Assembly: GCA_036417435.1 (NCBI GenBank)
Contig: CM070899.1
Span: 172,947,494 to 173,011,493, forward strand
Reading direction: 5' to 3'
From: Inia geoffrensis
Taxonomy: Eukaryota > Chordata > Mammalia > Artiodactyla > Iniidae
Length of the DNA stretch: 64,000 nucleotides
A program made the position numbers and the translations under genes. Below, in pieces: positions 23,041 through 36,258 of this stretch. The notes beneath the pieces were generated by a model. That model did not search any database. It was not told where the DNA came from and worked only from the letters and a program-made list of their open reading frames with translations. Positions within the stretch are counted from its first letter, which is position 1; the number at the start of each line of letters is the position of its first letter.

Positions 23041-25284
23041 GCCATACTCCTACTAACAAAAAATGAAATTCCTTCTAGATTTTTGCTATTATCACAGTGA
23101 TATGATAAACTTCATTTTACATATGCCTCCTTGAGAATAGTCCTTTCTTTAGTGTAGATTAAAAGAATAAGGCAAACGTTTTGTTGCTATTGTTAAACAA
23201 ACTATGCTAAATTGTTCTTGAAAGTGGGCAATTTCTATGGTACTAGCAATTTAAGAGTATTTATTACACTACATCTCTGTCAAGGCTTGATATTAGAAAA
23301 CTTCTACTTTTTGTTAAACTGATGGGGAAAAAAATGTATTGTTGCTGCTTTGCTTTCTATTTCCCTGATTACATATCAGATTGAGCATCTCCTAAAATGT
23401 TTATTGGCCATTTTTTGTCTCTTCCTTAAATATCTATATATATATGTACTTTGACTATTATTTGAAGGTTGCTTGCCTTTTTGTGGAATTATATATTCTT
23501 ATTATCACTCCTTTCTTCTCCCATCCATTGCTTATCTTTTAAGTTTGATTCATTTCTGAAGATACTTTTAATTACAATAGTCAAATCCCTTCCCTATATT
23601 TATGATTCTGTTTTCTGACATTTATGTCTGTAATAAACATTAAATTTAATTTTTTGGATGGAGTGAAGACTCTGTCATTATCTTCTAACCAAATGGATGC
23701 CTTTTGCCTTGCCAGTGCCCTAACTGGTCACTGAAATTCATTCAAGACTTTGAATTTGCCACCTTGGAATTATGATAATTCCACCTTTGAAATAACATAC
23801 CTACCTGTGATACATGTACCTGGGCTAAAGACAGTTTGAAAGGCAAGACAGCTTATTATCCTTCCTTCTGACTCTTCTGCCTCTTTAGAAAAAACATCAT
23901 GATAGATTTCTCAATAGGCTTGCTGTCCCCTCAGGACTACACATGATTCTGGTGATGGGCAATATTGTCATCGATGTTGACAACTTCATTCCCAAGATTA
24001 GTCACCAGATCTAAACACTCTCTTCGCCAAAGAGGTACTATGCCTTGGAAAAAATACCCTGCAATCCAATCTCTACTTGTAATCTCAATACGGCCCATAA
24101 CTGAAGCAAGAACTTTTCAAGGTCCTCTAAGTCTATGATTACTTGTCTATTTCCCACTATCCACAGACCAAACGGCTAGACAATGCATTGACCAGATCCT
24201 GAAAAAAAGGTATATTAGCTTTCCCCAAGGACTAGCATGATTGCCCTAACTTGTTACTGTATAATTCATCCATAATAACGAAATACAATCCTTTTTTCTA
24301 AATGTTATCCTATATTATGGTTTTCATCCCACCACATCTGCTTACCACTAAGCACCTCATAGGTAGACCCCACTCCTTTTTCTGGGAACCCCCTGACCCC
24401 ACCCCTCTGAATTAGTATAATTCCTAAGAGAGCTTACATGACCATAAGCCTTCGATTAGAGCTGACTGGTCCAGAAATAGGCACCTGCCTCTGGCTGCAC
24501 TGACAATTTTCTCACCAAGGACTTTTAGACTTGGGAAATTCAAATATTATCCCTCAGAGTAACTGAAACTGAAAGATTAGATTTAGGAATTGTCAGCAAT
24601 CAGGGCCTCCTACCTATAGGCAAAAAGTTAAAAAAGAAAATGGAAGGAAGAAAGAGATCTGCAACAGGAGAAAATGAAGCTCTTGTACAGAAGGGTAAAA
24701 GTGTCTTGATAGTGTTCAAGTTCTGGTTTATACTTGTTTCTGAAATTGAGCCATATTGCTGTTGTCTTCTTAATAAAATTCATCTTTGGCTCAGACCAAT
24801 TTGAGTTGGGATTTTGTCCCAAGCACTCAGCCACATGCCAGAAGTTCAATAAATACAAGATACTCTTAAAATGTTAGTGTAGTTTTAAGCTTCAATGACT
24901 TCAGAAGTATAAATGCTACAAACTTACCCCCCAAAATAAACATTTGAAAATTTCCATTCTTTAACACATTTAGTTTTGTGAATTTTAAACAATAAATTAA
25001 TTTTTTTCTGTCTCTGACTGAATATGGAAAATGCTGACCCAAACAGAATTTAACCAAAAAAAAATTGCTATTCAAAAATTTTTAAATAAGTACAAAAGAA
25101 ATGTACATAATCAAATTTCAAAATGGTGTCTTTTGAACAGTTGTATCATTATAGTCCCCAAATTATTAATTCTTAAAACTGCACTAACACTTTTGCCATA
25201 GCCTGTTAAAGGATACAACTGTGACAGGTTGTTAAATGGAGGCATCAACTAAGACTCTAAGCCCACTGCTTATATCATGAGGAA
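23041..25284. other. Intron sequence with unassigned old repeats
   Basis: 23050-23640 has weak L1-like text on the minus strand. 24430-24560 (agagctgactggtcc.gaaataggcacctgcc) resembles dispersed old LTR sequence but I cannot name it. 23650-24430 is unlike its AT-rich surroundings in composition and I recognise neither a gene nor a repeat there. Confidence 0.45.
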
Positions 25285-25335
25285 TATTATATTCCAATAA
25301 AGATGTGGAAAAAAATGCAAAAAAAAAAAAAAAAC
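25285..25335 (+). mobile_element. Short L1 3' tail with poly-A
   Basis: The sequence attatattccaataaagatgt followed by A-rich tracts matches the terminal bases of the L1 3'UTR seen at 18.4 kb. I found no clean target duplication, partly because a SINE follows directly. Confidence 0.55.
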
Positions 25336-25355
25336 CAAGAAGAAAGAAAAAAAAG

Positions 25356-25713
25356 AGGGACTTCCCTGGTGGTGCAGTGGTTAAGAATACGCCTGCCAAT
25401 GTTCAAACACGGGTTTGGGCCCTGGTCCGGGAAGATCCCACATGCTGCAGAGCAACTAACCCCATGCACCACAACTACTGAGCCTGCGCTCTAGAGCCCT
25501 TGAGCCACAACTGCTGAGCCCACGTGCCACAACTACTGAAGCTCACGTGCCTAGAGCCCATGCTCCACAATGAGAGAAGCCACCACAATGAGAAACCTGT
25601 GCACTGCAAAGAAGAGTAGCCCCCGCTCGCTGCAGTTAGAGAAAGCCCGCGCACAGCAACAAAGACCCAATGCACCCAAAAACAAATAAATAAATTTAAT
25701 AAAAAAAAAAAAA
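25356..25713 (+). mobile_element. Long CHR-1-like SINE
   Basis: Head gacttccctggtggtgcagtgg, repeated ccacaactactgagcc units, agagaaagcccgcgcacagc near the end and an A-rich tail. It is the same arrangement as the copy at 16942. Flanking duplication is not clear because both flanks are A-rich. Confidence 0.88.
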
Positions 25714-27209
25714 GGAAGAAATGAGGCAGGTGACCATTACCAGAGAAGAAAACAGGAGGCAGCCAAGGAAGGGAGAGTGCTAAAACCTTTCACCCACATG
25801 GATAATATAAAAGGGTCAGGAAAGAAGATTTAGAAAGAGTACTTCTAAATACTCTTTACGGAGAGCTGTCTGGTGCCTTGAGACCTACTCAAATACTTAA
25901 AGGAGACGTGGATATGATGGCCATTATTAGAGAGAGGCACTTTAAGGAGAATACTCAGAAAACTGGTTTATGTTATTTGAATTTATGCAGAAGGAAGGCA
26001 GTGACAGTCAAATAAGACCTTTCTTGTATACCTTACCTTTCTTCCCAAAAACATGGAGAACAGAAAATACAAATAGTTAGTGAGAAAGGAGGTAAGAAAA
26101 GAGAAAAGCAAACCACATCCCCTGGTAGGCTCTAGGGAAAGGGGAGAGAATCCTAACTTTGAATGAAAATGAAAATATTGACTAATATCTGACAGGGGAT
26201 TTTAATTTCCAATTCAGGACAGTGCTTATAATTATATTTAAATTAATTACCTAAGAGTGATGAGAAAACTCATGGTACTCCCCTAGTCTTTTTCTAGGAG
26301 CAGAGGGAAAACTAGCCCCAGTAAGCAAATATAAATGAATATAAGGAGTCTGAAAAAAGTTGCTTTGTGATCTTATTCTACACGACATGCTTTTCAATAT
26401 AACAATTATGAAACTAATATAGCCACCTGTAAGAACTGTAGTTCATCCACAATGACTTTCAAGATGCTTCTCGACAAGCAAGCAACGTACTGAGCATATT
26501 CTGACCAGACAATTATACAAAGCTTATTCTGTGTATAAGACAATTCAAGTTGGAAATCCTCACCTTTATAGTAACCCATTCAGCTAATCCTTCCCACTGC
26601 TTTCTTTTACGCCCAGGAATTTTAAACCAGTTATAACTAGTACCCATAGTCTAATATGAGGAGCTAGAATAAATAATAGTAATACATATGACTGCTTTAA
26701 TACCCTGTTCCAATGCAAAGAATATTCATGGAAATCAGCCTCCTACTTTAAGAATGCCCCTAGAACATGCTAAAAGCTTTCATCTGACAAATTTGTGAAA
26801 GTTCTTACCCTACCCTTCTGATAGGGAGGACTCTAATGAGGTGGAAGAGGGAAAAAGTAAAATAAGGCCTAACTTGATTACATACCAAGCACCTGACCAC
26901 CAATTAACGTAAGCCGTTAAGTTCTTTAGTTCCATTTTCAACAGCTGCCCAGGATATCCTTTTCTTTACATTTTATGTTATATACTTCTATTAAATCTTG
27001 ATCCTTGGACTTGATAATTAAAAAATCTGATCATGTAAATTTTCTCAATTTTTCAATGCTAATCTAAAGAAAGTTCTTTGAAAATGCTGTGATGTGAGCT
27101 TGTCTGAATATGTTTTACTTTCATTTAAAGCATTTATTTTAAAAAGAATTTTATGAATTTACAAAGAACTATAAGTGAAACATCTACACGCAAACTACAT
27201 TTTGTACGA
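25714..27209. other. Intron sequence, no gene seen
   Basis: Unique-looking AT-rich DNA between exons F and G; no exon, RNA gene or recognisable repeat noticed. Confidence 0.55.
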
Positions 27210-27850
27210 CTATCATTTTTTTACTGTTTTAAAACTGTAAAATACACATAAAATTTACCATACTAACCGTTTTTAAGTGTTCAGTTCAGTAGTGACAATT
27301 ATATTCATATTGTTGTACAATCAATCTCCAGAACTCTTTTCATCTTGTAAAACGGAAACTCTATACACAGTAAAAATAACTCCACATTCCTGATTCTTCC
27401 CAGACCCTGGCAACTACCATTCTACTTTCTGTCTCTATGAATTTGACCACTCTAAATGCCTCATATAAGTGAAATCATACAATTTTGTCTTTTTATGACT
27501 GGCTTATAATTACTCAGCATTAATATCCTCAAGATGCATCCATGTTGTACCATATGTCAGAATTTCTTTCCTTTTTAAGATTGAATAATATTCCATTGTA
27601 TGTATATAATGTATGTATTTTCTTTACCCATTCATCCATCATTGGACACTTGGGTTGCTTCTACCTCTTTGCTACTATGAATAATGCTACAGTCAACATG
27701 GCTGTACAAATATCTCTCCAAGACCCTGATTTCAATTTTGGGGGGTATATTCCCAGAAATGGAATTGCTGGATTTCCATTCCATGATCCAAAAAATGGAT
27801 CATATTTTTTGAGGAACTGACATACTATTTTCCGTTGTGGTTATACAATT
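27210..27850 (-). mobile_element. Old L1 3' end on the minus strand
   Basis: The complement-type L1 text includes tatgaataatgctacagtcaac, ggtatattcccagaaatgg and ttgaataatattccattgta. It is diverged and lies just downstream of exon F on the transcript (its nearer edge is about 170 nt from the donor). Confidence 0.75.
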
Positions 27851-28022
27851 TCACATTCTTTATGATTATAATTTTAACTTTTAAAATTATATATATCATA
27901 AAAATTAACAACACTAAATTTTTTAATAGTGGTTTTATTTTATTTTCTATGTTTCCAATTTATCTGAAATAAATATGCACTTGTGTTTATAATGATGAAA
28001 AGGAGTTATTTTAAAAGCTTAC

Positions 28023-28098
28023 CTCTCTAATTTATTTGCCTGATTTTCAAATATTTTCAACATGGTGTTCAATTGATTAGTCATTGTAGAAGTTTCTA
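28023..28098 (-). CDS. CCDC7: CCDC7 exon F (76 nt)
   Basis: After the C carried from exon E, this exon reads LETSTMTNQLNTMLKIFENQ then ANKLE and two bases (AG). The acceptor is taaacag and the donor is gtaagc. TMTNQLNTMLKIFE matches the human MTNRFNAMLKVFE region. Hydrophobic residues spaced as in a coiled coil begin here. The exon starts with the bases TAG, but these are out of frame after the carried C, so this is not a stop. It covers about segment residues 113-137. Confidence 0.93.
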
Positions 28099-28571
28099 CT
28101 GTTTAAAAGAAAAAAAGAAAACATTTAAAGGTATTATAAATGGCAGAAGTTATACCTGGATGCTGATAAAACTCACTGCTATATGTGAGAACTAGATAAA
28201 GAGGAGACAACAGAAATGTGCAACATATATCAAGGGGACCAAATAAATCAAGTATATCAAGAAACCAAGTAAACCAGAGGTCTTGCTTTGGGAGGGTCAG
28301 TACTCCCTAAATAGTCAAAGAGTATACTGGGAGAAGTCAGCTTTAGAAGAAAGAATCAAATTCAGAATTGCTTACAGGCAAGAGAGAGTAATTAAAAATG
28401 CTTGCATAGAAAGTAATATGGCACAATAAACAATATTTTAAAATTAATCTGATAATAGTGTAGGACATAATTTTAAATTATGCCTTGTATACAGTAAAGG
28501 GTTACAAAGAACATTAACTATTATTCTTGTCACAATTTGAAATTACAGTTCGCAGGAGGGAGAAAAGGCCC

Positions 28572-28915
28572 TGCCATGGACTGAATATTTGTGTTCCCCC
28601 AAATTCATGTGTTAAAACCCTAATCTCCAATATGATGATATTTAGAGATGGGGGTCTTTGAGAGGTAATTAAATCATAAGAATGGAGCCACATAAGACAC
28701 AAGAGAGCTCGCTTGCTCTCTCCCTGCTCTCTCTCCATTATTTGAGGACACAGCAAGAAGACAGCCATCTGCAATACAGGAAGAAGGCTCTCACCAGAAC
28801 GTGACTATGCTAGAACCCTGATTTGAACTTCTCAGCCTCCAGAACTGTGAGAAATAAATTTCTGTTGTTTAATGCACTCAGTCTATGGCAATTTGTTATG
28901 GAGGGCCCTAAAGCA
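28572..28915 (+). mobile_element. Solo LTR, ERVL-MaLR-like
   Basis: 344 bp beginning TG (tgccatggactgaatatttg) and ending CA (cctaaagca), flanked by a perfect 5-bp duplication ggccc at 28567-28571 and 28916-28920. Internal modules (ccaaattcatgtgttaaaac, gaggacacagcaagaagaca, cagcctccagaactgtgag) are those of an abundant old mammalian LTR class. TG...CA ends and 5-bp duplication support an LTR; the exact family is from memory. There are no coding genes. Confidence 0.78.
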
Positions 28916-28920
28916 GGCCC

Positions 28921-29480
28921 ATCTTTACGATTCTACTAGTTTAGGAAGTACAACTCAGTAACATAGAATGTATAGATGGGAACATTACACTTCCATTGCC
29001 AAATGCAACAGCTTGGGTCCAATTGCTTCTTCCCCAAGTTCTCATTATGAATAACTTTAAAACAGAAGAAAAGAGATCAGAGAACCCATGTCTTATTGAA
29101 CTGTTCTAGTCAAGGCCCTTTCCTGAGCAGAGTGCCTCTGGTTAACAAAGTGGCTTATACAGTCATTCTGAAGAAGCCAAAATGGTAAAGGGAGAGCCAG
29201 TTGTTTGCTGTGTACTGTGGAGGGAGGAGGACCTCTTTTCTCTATTATAATAAAGCTTCAATACTTTATTAATATGTAAAAAATATTAATAATGCATACA
29301 TATTATTTATCAATGGACAGGTTTTTCCTCTTGGGAAAATATATGAGACAGTCAGCACCTAGAATGCATGTTATATAGAAAGATTATAAAAATGGGATAA
29401 AATGCACATATAGTGCTTTTACCTTGTTTTATCATTTTAAATATCAAGGAAAATGTTTCTAAGCATTTTATATAAAATTA
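28921..29480. other. Intron sequence, no gene seen
   Basis: AT-rich intron E-F sequence without recognised features. Confidence 0.5.
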
Positions 29481-29489
29481 TCTTATTCT

Positions 29490-30560
29490 TTCTAAAAGCT
29501 ACACAGCACTCCATTGCTATGAATGTACTGTAATTCATTTAGCCAGTCCTAAAAATGCATGTTGTTACTATGTTTTTACTCTTACAAATATGCTAACAGT
29601 AGTACTGTTTATGGAAATAGAAATATAGAAATCATCTATATGAACATCAATAGAAAAACAGTAAATAAATTATGGCATAACCATAAAATGGAATACTATA
29701 TGGCCATTAAGCCTCTTATACATTCATGCATTAATTTGCATTTCCCTGATACTAGTTAGGTCAAGCATCATTTCATATATTTTGGACATTTTTATTTCTT
29801 CTTCTGTAGCATGCCTGTTCATATGTTTGTCCATTTTCCTCCTGAGTTATTTGCCTTTTTACTACTCATTTGTAGGGGCCAATTAATACTAGCATATAGT
29901 GTGTAATACAGTTATCAGTCTACTATTAATTATATACTTACTGATATTTTCTAATGTACAGAATTTTTATACTTAACCAAATCTATTGATTTTTTTGTTC
30001 TATAGTTTCTAGGCTTTGCTTCATTCTTTAAAAGTCCCAATATAAATAAATTCTCTTAATATTCATTTGTATTTTATAATCATGAGCTATATTACACTTA
30101 CCAAAACATAAATAAAAATATATTTATAGTTTAATGAATAATTACAAAGCAAACATCCACACAACCACCATTCAAGGTCAACAATTAGGCACCTGGGATT
30201 GCCAATATCCTAGAAGCTCTCTATGTGGCCCACCCCATTCATAACCCTTTCCTTCACCCTATAGGTGCCTACTATCCTTTTTTATCTCATCTTTATATCT
30301 TTTCTACCCTTGTTAGTATCCTTAATGAACAGAGTTAAGTTTTCCTGGCTTTTAACTTATCATAAATGAAAATACTCTACATATTTAGGACTTCATTCAG
30401 TCAATAATATGTTTGTAAGATGAATGATATTATCAGCAGCTAGATTTCAAACATACTCATTATGATACACTTTTCCAATGTATGAATAGACCACAACTTA
30501 TTTATCCATTCTACTCATCACAGATATTTGAGATCTCCAATTTGGGGACTATTACAAACA
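29490..30560 (-). mobile_element. Old L1 fragments, mostly minus strand
   Basis: 29740-29880 (tttgcatttccctgatac) and 30150-30560 (tatgaatagaccacaacttatttatcc, atttggggactattacaaac) follow the complement of L1 3' ends. A short stretch near 29650-29705 (aattatggcataaccataaaatgg) is in the plus orientation. These are probably several separate insertions. Confidence 0.6.
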
Positions 30561-32631
30561 AAACTGGTATGAAAATAGTCCAAGAGTTTAAGGACATGAC
30601 ATCACTAAGACAGCAGAGCAGGAGACCCTAGCCTCTGTCCCCCAACAAAGATCAACATTTGACAGTTTAACAGATTAACAATCAACAGTTCCCAGTGACC
30701 TGCTCCACTGAGGAGCCCAGCAGCTTTTACGGCTGAAGAAACCAATGGCCAGCACAGCCACTGCAGACCCCCACAGAACTCACCAGCTTTCACCCCACAG
30801 CTGATGCCAGCTGCCTGAGTCCCTCTCTACTCCGCTGTCCCAACCACCACCATCACTGCAGCCCAGGAACCATGCCAGCAGCCAGCCCAAGCCTCCATGG
30901 CTGAGTGGGTGTGAGACACCAGCCTAAACCTCTGTGGCTCATGTAGACCATCACGCTCTTACACAGGGCTAAGCCACTCCAGCTGTACACACCTGCATGC
31001 TCCCATCCCAGCTCGTCACCAATCACCACTGTCCTATGCATACCCATCAGGAGACTGTGCAGCCACAGGGGAGAGCACACCAACAGCCAGATCCCCATAG
31101 CTGCTTGTGGGCCCAGATCAGGCCCTGTCTTCTGTCACCAACCTGCACCACTGTAGTCACTTGCAGCTAGCCCCTCCAACTGTGCACCTGCACACCCGTG
31201 GCCTATCACCAGCCTCCACTGCTGTATGCCTGTAGTGAGACCCAAAAGCCACAGTGGTGCACACTGACTACCAGGACTCCTGAGCTGCCCGTGTGCCCAT
31301 AGTTGACTCCAGCCCTTGCTGCTTGTCCTGGCCCCCGCCACAATGTGTGTGTTTGCACCTGGCCACTGCCGCTACACAGGCACTTGCAGTTGGCCGTCAC
31401 AGCTGAGCGTGTGCATACCACCAGCTCTGGCCACTCCCACTGCCTGCCCTGGTTCCTTGCTGCTGTACCTGCAGACAATGCTGAGGACCCCAACAGCCTG
31501 TGAAGCCCCTGAAGACCCCCGAGACACATACCAAGGACCACACGGTTGTCAGTGCTATGGACTACAATGGCCTGAGCAAGTGCGTCACAATGCCCCCAGC
31601 CAATCCCACCACATGTCCCCACACCTGGCACCCACAGCACTACATGTGGGGTGATGGCGTACTTGGGCACTCCCCCACCTGTGGCTGGAAATCCTTCCTT
31701 ACTGAAGTCACTCCATAGAGTCAGGAAGAGATGACTGCTTCTTCAAATGTGCAGGTGCCTACGCAAGGACACAGGGATCACAACAAATCAGGGAGACATG
31801 ACTCTAACAAAGGAATACATTAAGCCTCCAGTAACTGGCCCCAAAGAAATGAAGATACAGGAAGCGCCCAATAAAGAATTCAAAATAATTGTTCTGAATA
31901 TGCTCAGAGAGCTAGGAGATCACAGAAAAACAATTTAATGATATTAGGAAAATAATACAAGAACAAATGAGAAGTTCAACAAAGAGATAGAAAACATAAA
32001 AAAGAACCAAACAACTTTTCAAGCTGAAGAATACAATGAAATATATATATTTTTTAAAAAGTGAAACTACTTCAGACTAAAAAGCTTCTGCACAGAAAAG
32101 GAAACCATCAACAAATTGACAAGGCAGCCTTCTGAATGGGAGAAAATATCTGTAAACCATATATCTGATAAAGGGTTAATATCCAAACTACATAAAGAAC
32201 TCATAAAACTCCATAGCAAAAAAATAATAATCTGATTAAAAAATGAGCAGAGAACTTGAATAGACATTTTTCCAAAGAAAGCATACAAATAGCCAACAGG
32301 TACATGAAAAGGTACTCAACTACACAAATCATCAGAGAAATGCAAATGAAAACCCAATGAGATATCACCTCATACCTGTTACAATGGCTATTATCTAACA
32401 GACAAGAGATAACAAATGGTGATGAGGATGTGGAGAAGGGGGAACCCTGATGCACCACTGGTGGGGATGTGAACTGGTACTGCCACTATGGAAAACAGTA
32501 TGGAGGTTCCTTGAAAAATTAAAAATAAAACTACTATATGATCCAGCTATCTCACTTCTGTGTATATATCCAAAGAAGATGAAATCACTATCTCAAAGTG
32601 ATATCTGCTCTCCTGTGTCCATTGCAGCATT

Positions 32632-32731
32632 TTTTTGGCCACACTGCATGGCTTGTGGGATCCTAGTTTCTCGACCAGGGATTGAACCCAGGCCATGAGT
32701 CCTAACCACTGGACCACCAGGGAACTCTGAC
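32632..32731 (-). mobile_element. Short tRNA-derived SINE, minus strand
   Basis: The reverse complement starts gttccctggtggtccagtgg and ends in a short T-rich tail on the plus strand. The 9-bp duplication tgcagcatt is at 32623-32631 and 32732-32740. Confidence 0.88.
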
Positions 32732-32799
32732 TGCAGCATTATTTATAATAGCAAAGACATGGAAACAACCCAAATGTCCACAGACAAGTGAATGGATAA

Positions 32800-32801
<2 letters not shown>

Positions 32802-32843
<42 letters not shown>
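32802..32843. repeat. (CA)n microsatellite, about 42 bp
   Basis: An uninterrupted CA dinucleotide run inside the L1 3' region, where the L1 copies normally have 'atatatacaatgg'. Confidence 0.97.
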
Positions 32844-32845
<2 letters not shown>

Positions 32846-33384
32846 TGGAATATTATTCAGCCATTAAAGAGGAAATCTTGCCATTTGCAACAACATGGAT
32901 GGACCTTGAGGGAATTATGCTTAGTTAAATAAGTCAGACAGAGAAAGACAAATACTGTATAATTTCCTTATATGTAGACTCTAAAAACACTGAAATGATA
33001 GAAACAGAGAGCATAATAGTGATTGCCAGTAGCTGTGGGGTGGAGAAAATTGGGAAATGTTGGTCAAAGAGTACTTTCAGTTATAAGATGATTAAGTTCC
33101 AGGGACCTAAGGTCACAGCATGGTCACTACATTTAATACTGTATTGTATACTTGAAAGCTGCTATGGGAGCAGAGCTTTAATATTCTCTCCATAACAATG
33201 CCAACAACAAAATGGTAATTAGGTTAGATAAAGGATATGTAAAAAACCTTATTTTGGTAAGCATTTCACAATATATATGTGTATCAAATCATTATGATAA
33301 ACACCTTAAACTTGTACAATGTTGTAGGTCAATAGTATCTCAGTAAAGCTGTTAAAAAGAAAAAGAGTTTAAAGGTATGCACAT

Positions 33385-34130
33385 CCACAACTTAATTAGA
33401 TAAAGAAAAGCTATTTTTCAAAGTGATTGTGCCAATGTATACCTCACTCACAGTTACATATCCTTGTCAACACTTACTGTTGTCAGACTTTTTTTTTTTT
33501 CTGGCCACACCACACAGCCTGAGGGATCTTAGTTCCCTGACCAGGGACTGAACCTGTGGCCTCAACAGTGAAAGCATGCAGTCCTACCCACTGGACCATC
33601 AGGGAATTCCCTTTCTGGTACTGATTTTTAATTTAATTGTTTTGGGGTCTGAAGGCAGACATTATATGATTTCTATTTTTTAATTTGTTAAGGTGTATTT
33701 TATAGCCTGGAATACGATCTATTTTGGTGTATGTACCATGTGAGCTTGAGAATAATGTATATGCTGTTCTTGTTGCATGAAGTAGTCTATAGAGGTCTAT
33801 TTTATCCAGCTGAATGATGGTGTTGTTGAGTTCACTAAGTCCTTACCAATTTTCTGCCTGCTGCATCTGTCTACTTCTGACAGAATGGTGTTGAAGTCTC
33901 CAGTTATAATAGTGGGTTCATCTATAACTCCTTGCAGTTGATTAGTTTTTGCCTCACTTATTTTGATTCTCTGTTGTTAGGCACATACACATTGAGGACT
34001 ATTGTGTCTTGTTGCAGAACTGACTCATTTAGCATTAAACGCCCTATTTATTCTTAATAAATTTTTTTTGCTCCAAAGTCTGCTCTGTTCAAATTAATAT
34101 AGGTACTCCTGCTTTCTTTTGGTAAATGTT
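33385..34130 (-). mobile_element. Old L1 ORF2 fragment on the minus strand
   Basis: The complement of L1 ORF2/3' text (for example 'gtttttgcctcacttattttgatt', 'gcacatacacattgaggactattg'). It is interrupted by a short SINE at 33489-33611. Confidence 0.75.
33489..33611 (-). mobile_element. Short tRNA-derived SINE, minus strand
   Basis: The plus strand runs from a T tract through ctggccacaccacac to gtcctacccactggaccatcagggaattcc, the complement of the CHR/BovtA-like head. No clear duplication was seen. Confidence 0.85.
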
Positions 34131-35370
34131 ACCATTATCTTTATTATTATTTATTATTAACTTTATATTTAAAGTTGTAGACAATATATAGTTAGGTCTC
34201 AGGAAAAAAAAAAAATCAGTACCAGAAAGACAACATGAAAATCCCAACATATTTTGGAGATTAGGTAACATACTACTAAATAGCGCATATGACAAAGAAG
34301 TCTCAGAGAAGCTAAAATACATTTTGAACTAAATTAAAATGAAAATGTAACATCAAATTTTGTGAAATGCAGTAAAAGGGAAATTTATAGCATTTAATGA
34401 CTACATCACAACAGAAGGAAGATCTTAAATCAATAATCTAAGCTTCTGCCTTCGGAAACTAGGAAAAAAAGACCAAATTAAATCTGAAGTAAGCAGAAGA
34501 AAAGAAATAAAAATTAGAGTAGATATCAATGAAAATAGGAAATTACAGAAAATCAATTAAACCAAAAGGTGATTCTTTGAAAAAAATCAAGAAAATGAGT
34601 AAGCTAACTAAGAAAAAAGAGATACGACGCAAATTACTAACATCAGAAATGAAAGAGGGGACATCACAACAGATCCCATGGACATCAAAAAATAATAAAA
34701 AAGATTATGAAAAACTTATGCCAACAAATTTGATAATTTAGATGAAAGGGACCAATTCCTTGAAAGACACAATTTACCAAAACTCACACAAGGAAAAAAA
34801 GATATTCTGAATAGAATATATATCTTATATATTAAAGAAACTGGATAAATAATTTGATATCCTTACAAAACAGAAAGCACCAGGATCAGATGACTGCACT
34901 GGCAAATTCTACCAAACCTATAGGAAAAACTATACCAGTTATCTACAATCTATTTCAGATGACAGAAGCAGAAAAACATTTCCTAACTCATTTTATGAGG
35001 CCAGTATTACTCTAATACTAAAACAAGACAAAGACATTACCAAACAAGGATAACCACGCACCAATATCTCTCATGAACACAGATGTAAAAACCCCAACAA
35101 AATATTAGCAAATTTAATCTGACAAGGTATGGGACAAATTATACACCACAACCAAGTGAAATTTATCCCAACTATACAAGGCTGGGTCAATATTTGAAAA
35201 TCAGCTAATATACCTATCATATCAATAGTCCACACGATCATTTCAAAAGATACAGAAAAAGCATGACAAAATCTAATACCCATTCATGAAACTCTTTTCA
35301 AACTAGAAACAGAATAAAACATCCTCAACCTGATAAAGAAAATCAAACAAAATACCTACAGCTAACACCA

Positions 35371-35658
35371 TACTTTTTTAACATTTTTATTTTATGCTGG
35401 AGTATAGTTGATTTACAATGTTGTGTTAGTTTCAGGTATACAGCAAAGTGATTTAGTTATACATATACCTACTATTTTTCAGATTTTTTTCCATAAAGGT
35501 TATTACAGAGTATTGAGTAGAGTTCACTGTGCTATACAGTAGGTCCTTGTTGATTATATTATATATAGTAGTGTATATATATTAATCCCAACCTCCTAAT
35601 TTATCCCTCCCCCCACCTTTTCCCTTTGGTAACTATAAGTTTGTTTTCTAAGTCTGTG
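35371..35658 (-). mobile_element. 5'-truncated L1 3'UTR insertion
   Basis: 288 bp of L1 3' end in reverse orientation (T tract, then tggagtatagttgatttacaatg, ctgtgctatacagtaggtcc). A perfect 17-bp duplication acctacagctaacacca lies at 35354-35370 and 35659-35675. Confidence 0.95.
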
Positions 35659-36258
35659 ACCTACAGCTAACACCAGTAAGGTGTTACTGGTAAGATACTA
35701 AATGCTTTCCCCCTAGATCAGGAATAAGACAAGGATGTTCCTTCTCACCACTCCTACTCAACATCATGCTAGAAGTCCTAGCTAATGCAATAATACAAGA
35801 AAAGAAAAGAAAAAGTATAAAGTTTGAAAAGGAAGAAGTAAAGCTGTCTTTTTTCACAGATGGCATGACTGCCTGTATAAAAAAGGTGATTCCCAAAGAA
35901 TCACCAAAAATCTCCTGCAATGAATAAGTGATTACAGAAAGATTACAGCATACAAGAGTAATATACAGAAGTAAATTGCAATTCCTTTCTTATATACCAA
36001 CAATAAACAAGGAGAATTTGAAATAAACACCATTTACATTAATACCAAAAAACTCAATACTTAGGTATTCATCTAAATAAGTGTGTACAGGATTTATATT
36101 AAGAAAAAAAACTATCTCATGAAAGAAATCAAAGAAGATACACATAAATGGAGAGATATTCCATGTCCATGGATAGGAAGACTCATTACTGTCAAGACAT
36201 CAGTTCTCACCAATTTGATCTGTAGATTCAATGCAATCTCAATCAAAAACCCAGCAAG

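Larger units (their letters stand above)
30594..33362 (+). mobile_element. Old L1 with 5'UTR and 3' end but interior deleted
   Basis: A GC-rich L1 5'UTR with many ccaccactg-type units (30600-31790) is followed by the start of the ORF1 region (31850-32040). After about 32045 the sequence becomes the 3' end of ORF2 (aaaaagcttctgcacagaaaagg) and then 3'UTR. The flanking imperfect duplication is aagagtttaaggacatg near 30582 and aagagtttaaaggtatg near 33363. A minus-strand SINE (32632) and a CA repeat (32802-32843) lie inside. Confidence 0.75.

Noticed and set aside
25356..25713. Regular repeats that could suggest a CRISPR-like array
   Set aside because: The units are the internal repeats of a tRNA-derived SINE; there is no spacer pattern and the genome is mammalian.
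28096..28098. TAG at the start of CCDC7 exon F as a premature stop
   Set aside because: The exon is entered in phase 1 after a C, so the codon is CTA and the frame stays open.
31206..31670. 154-codon minus ORF and overlapping plus ORFs
   Set aside because: They lie in the GC-rich 5'UTR of an old L1, where stops are rare by composition.
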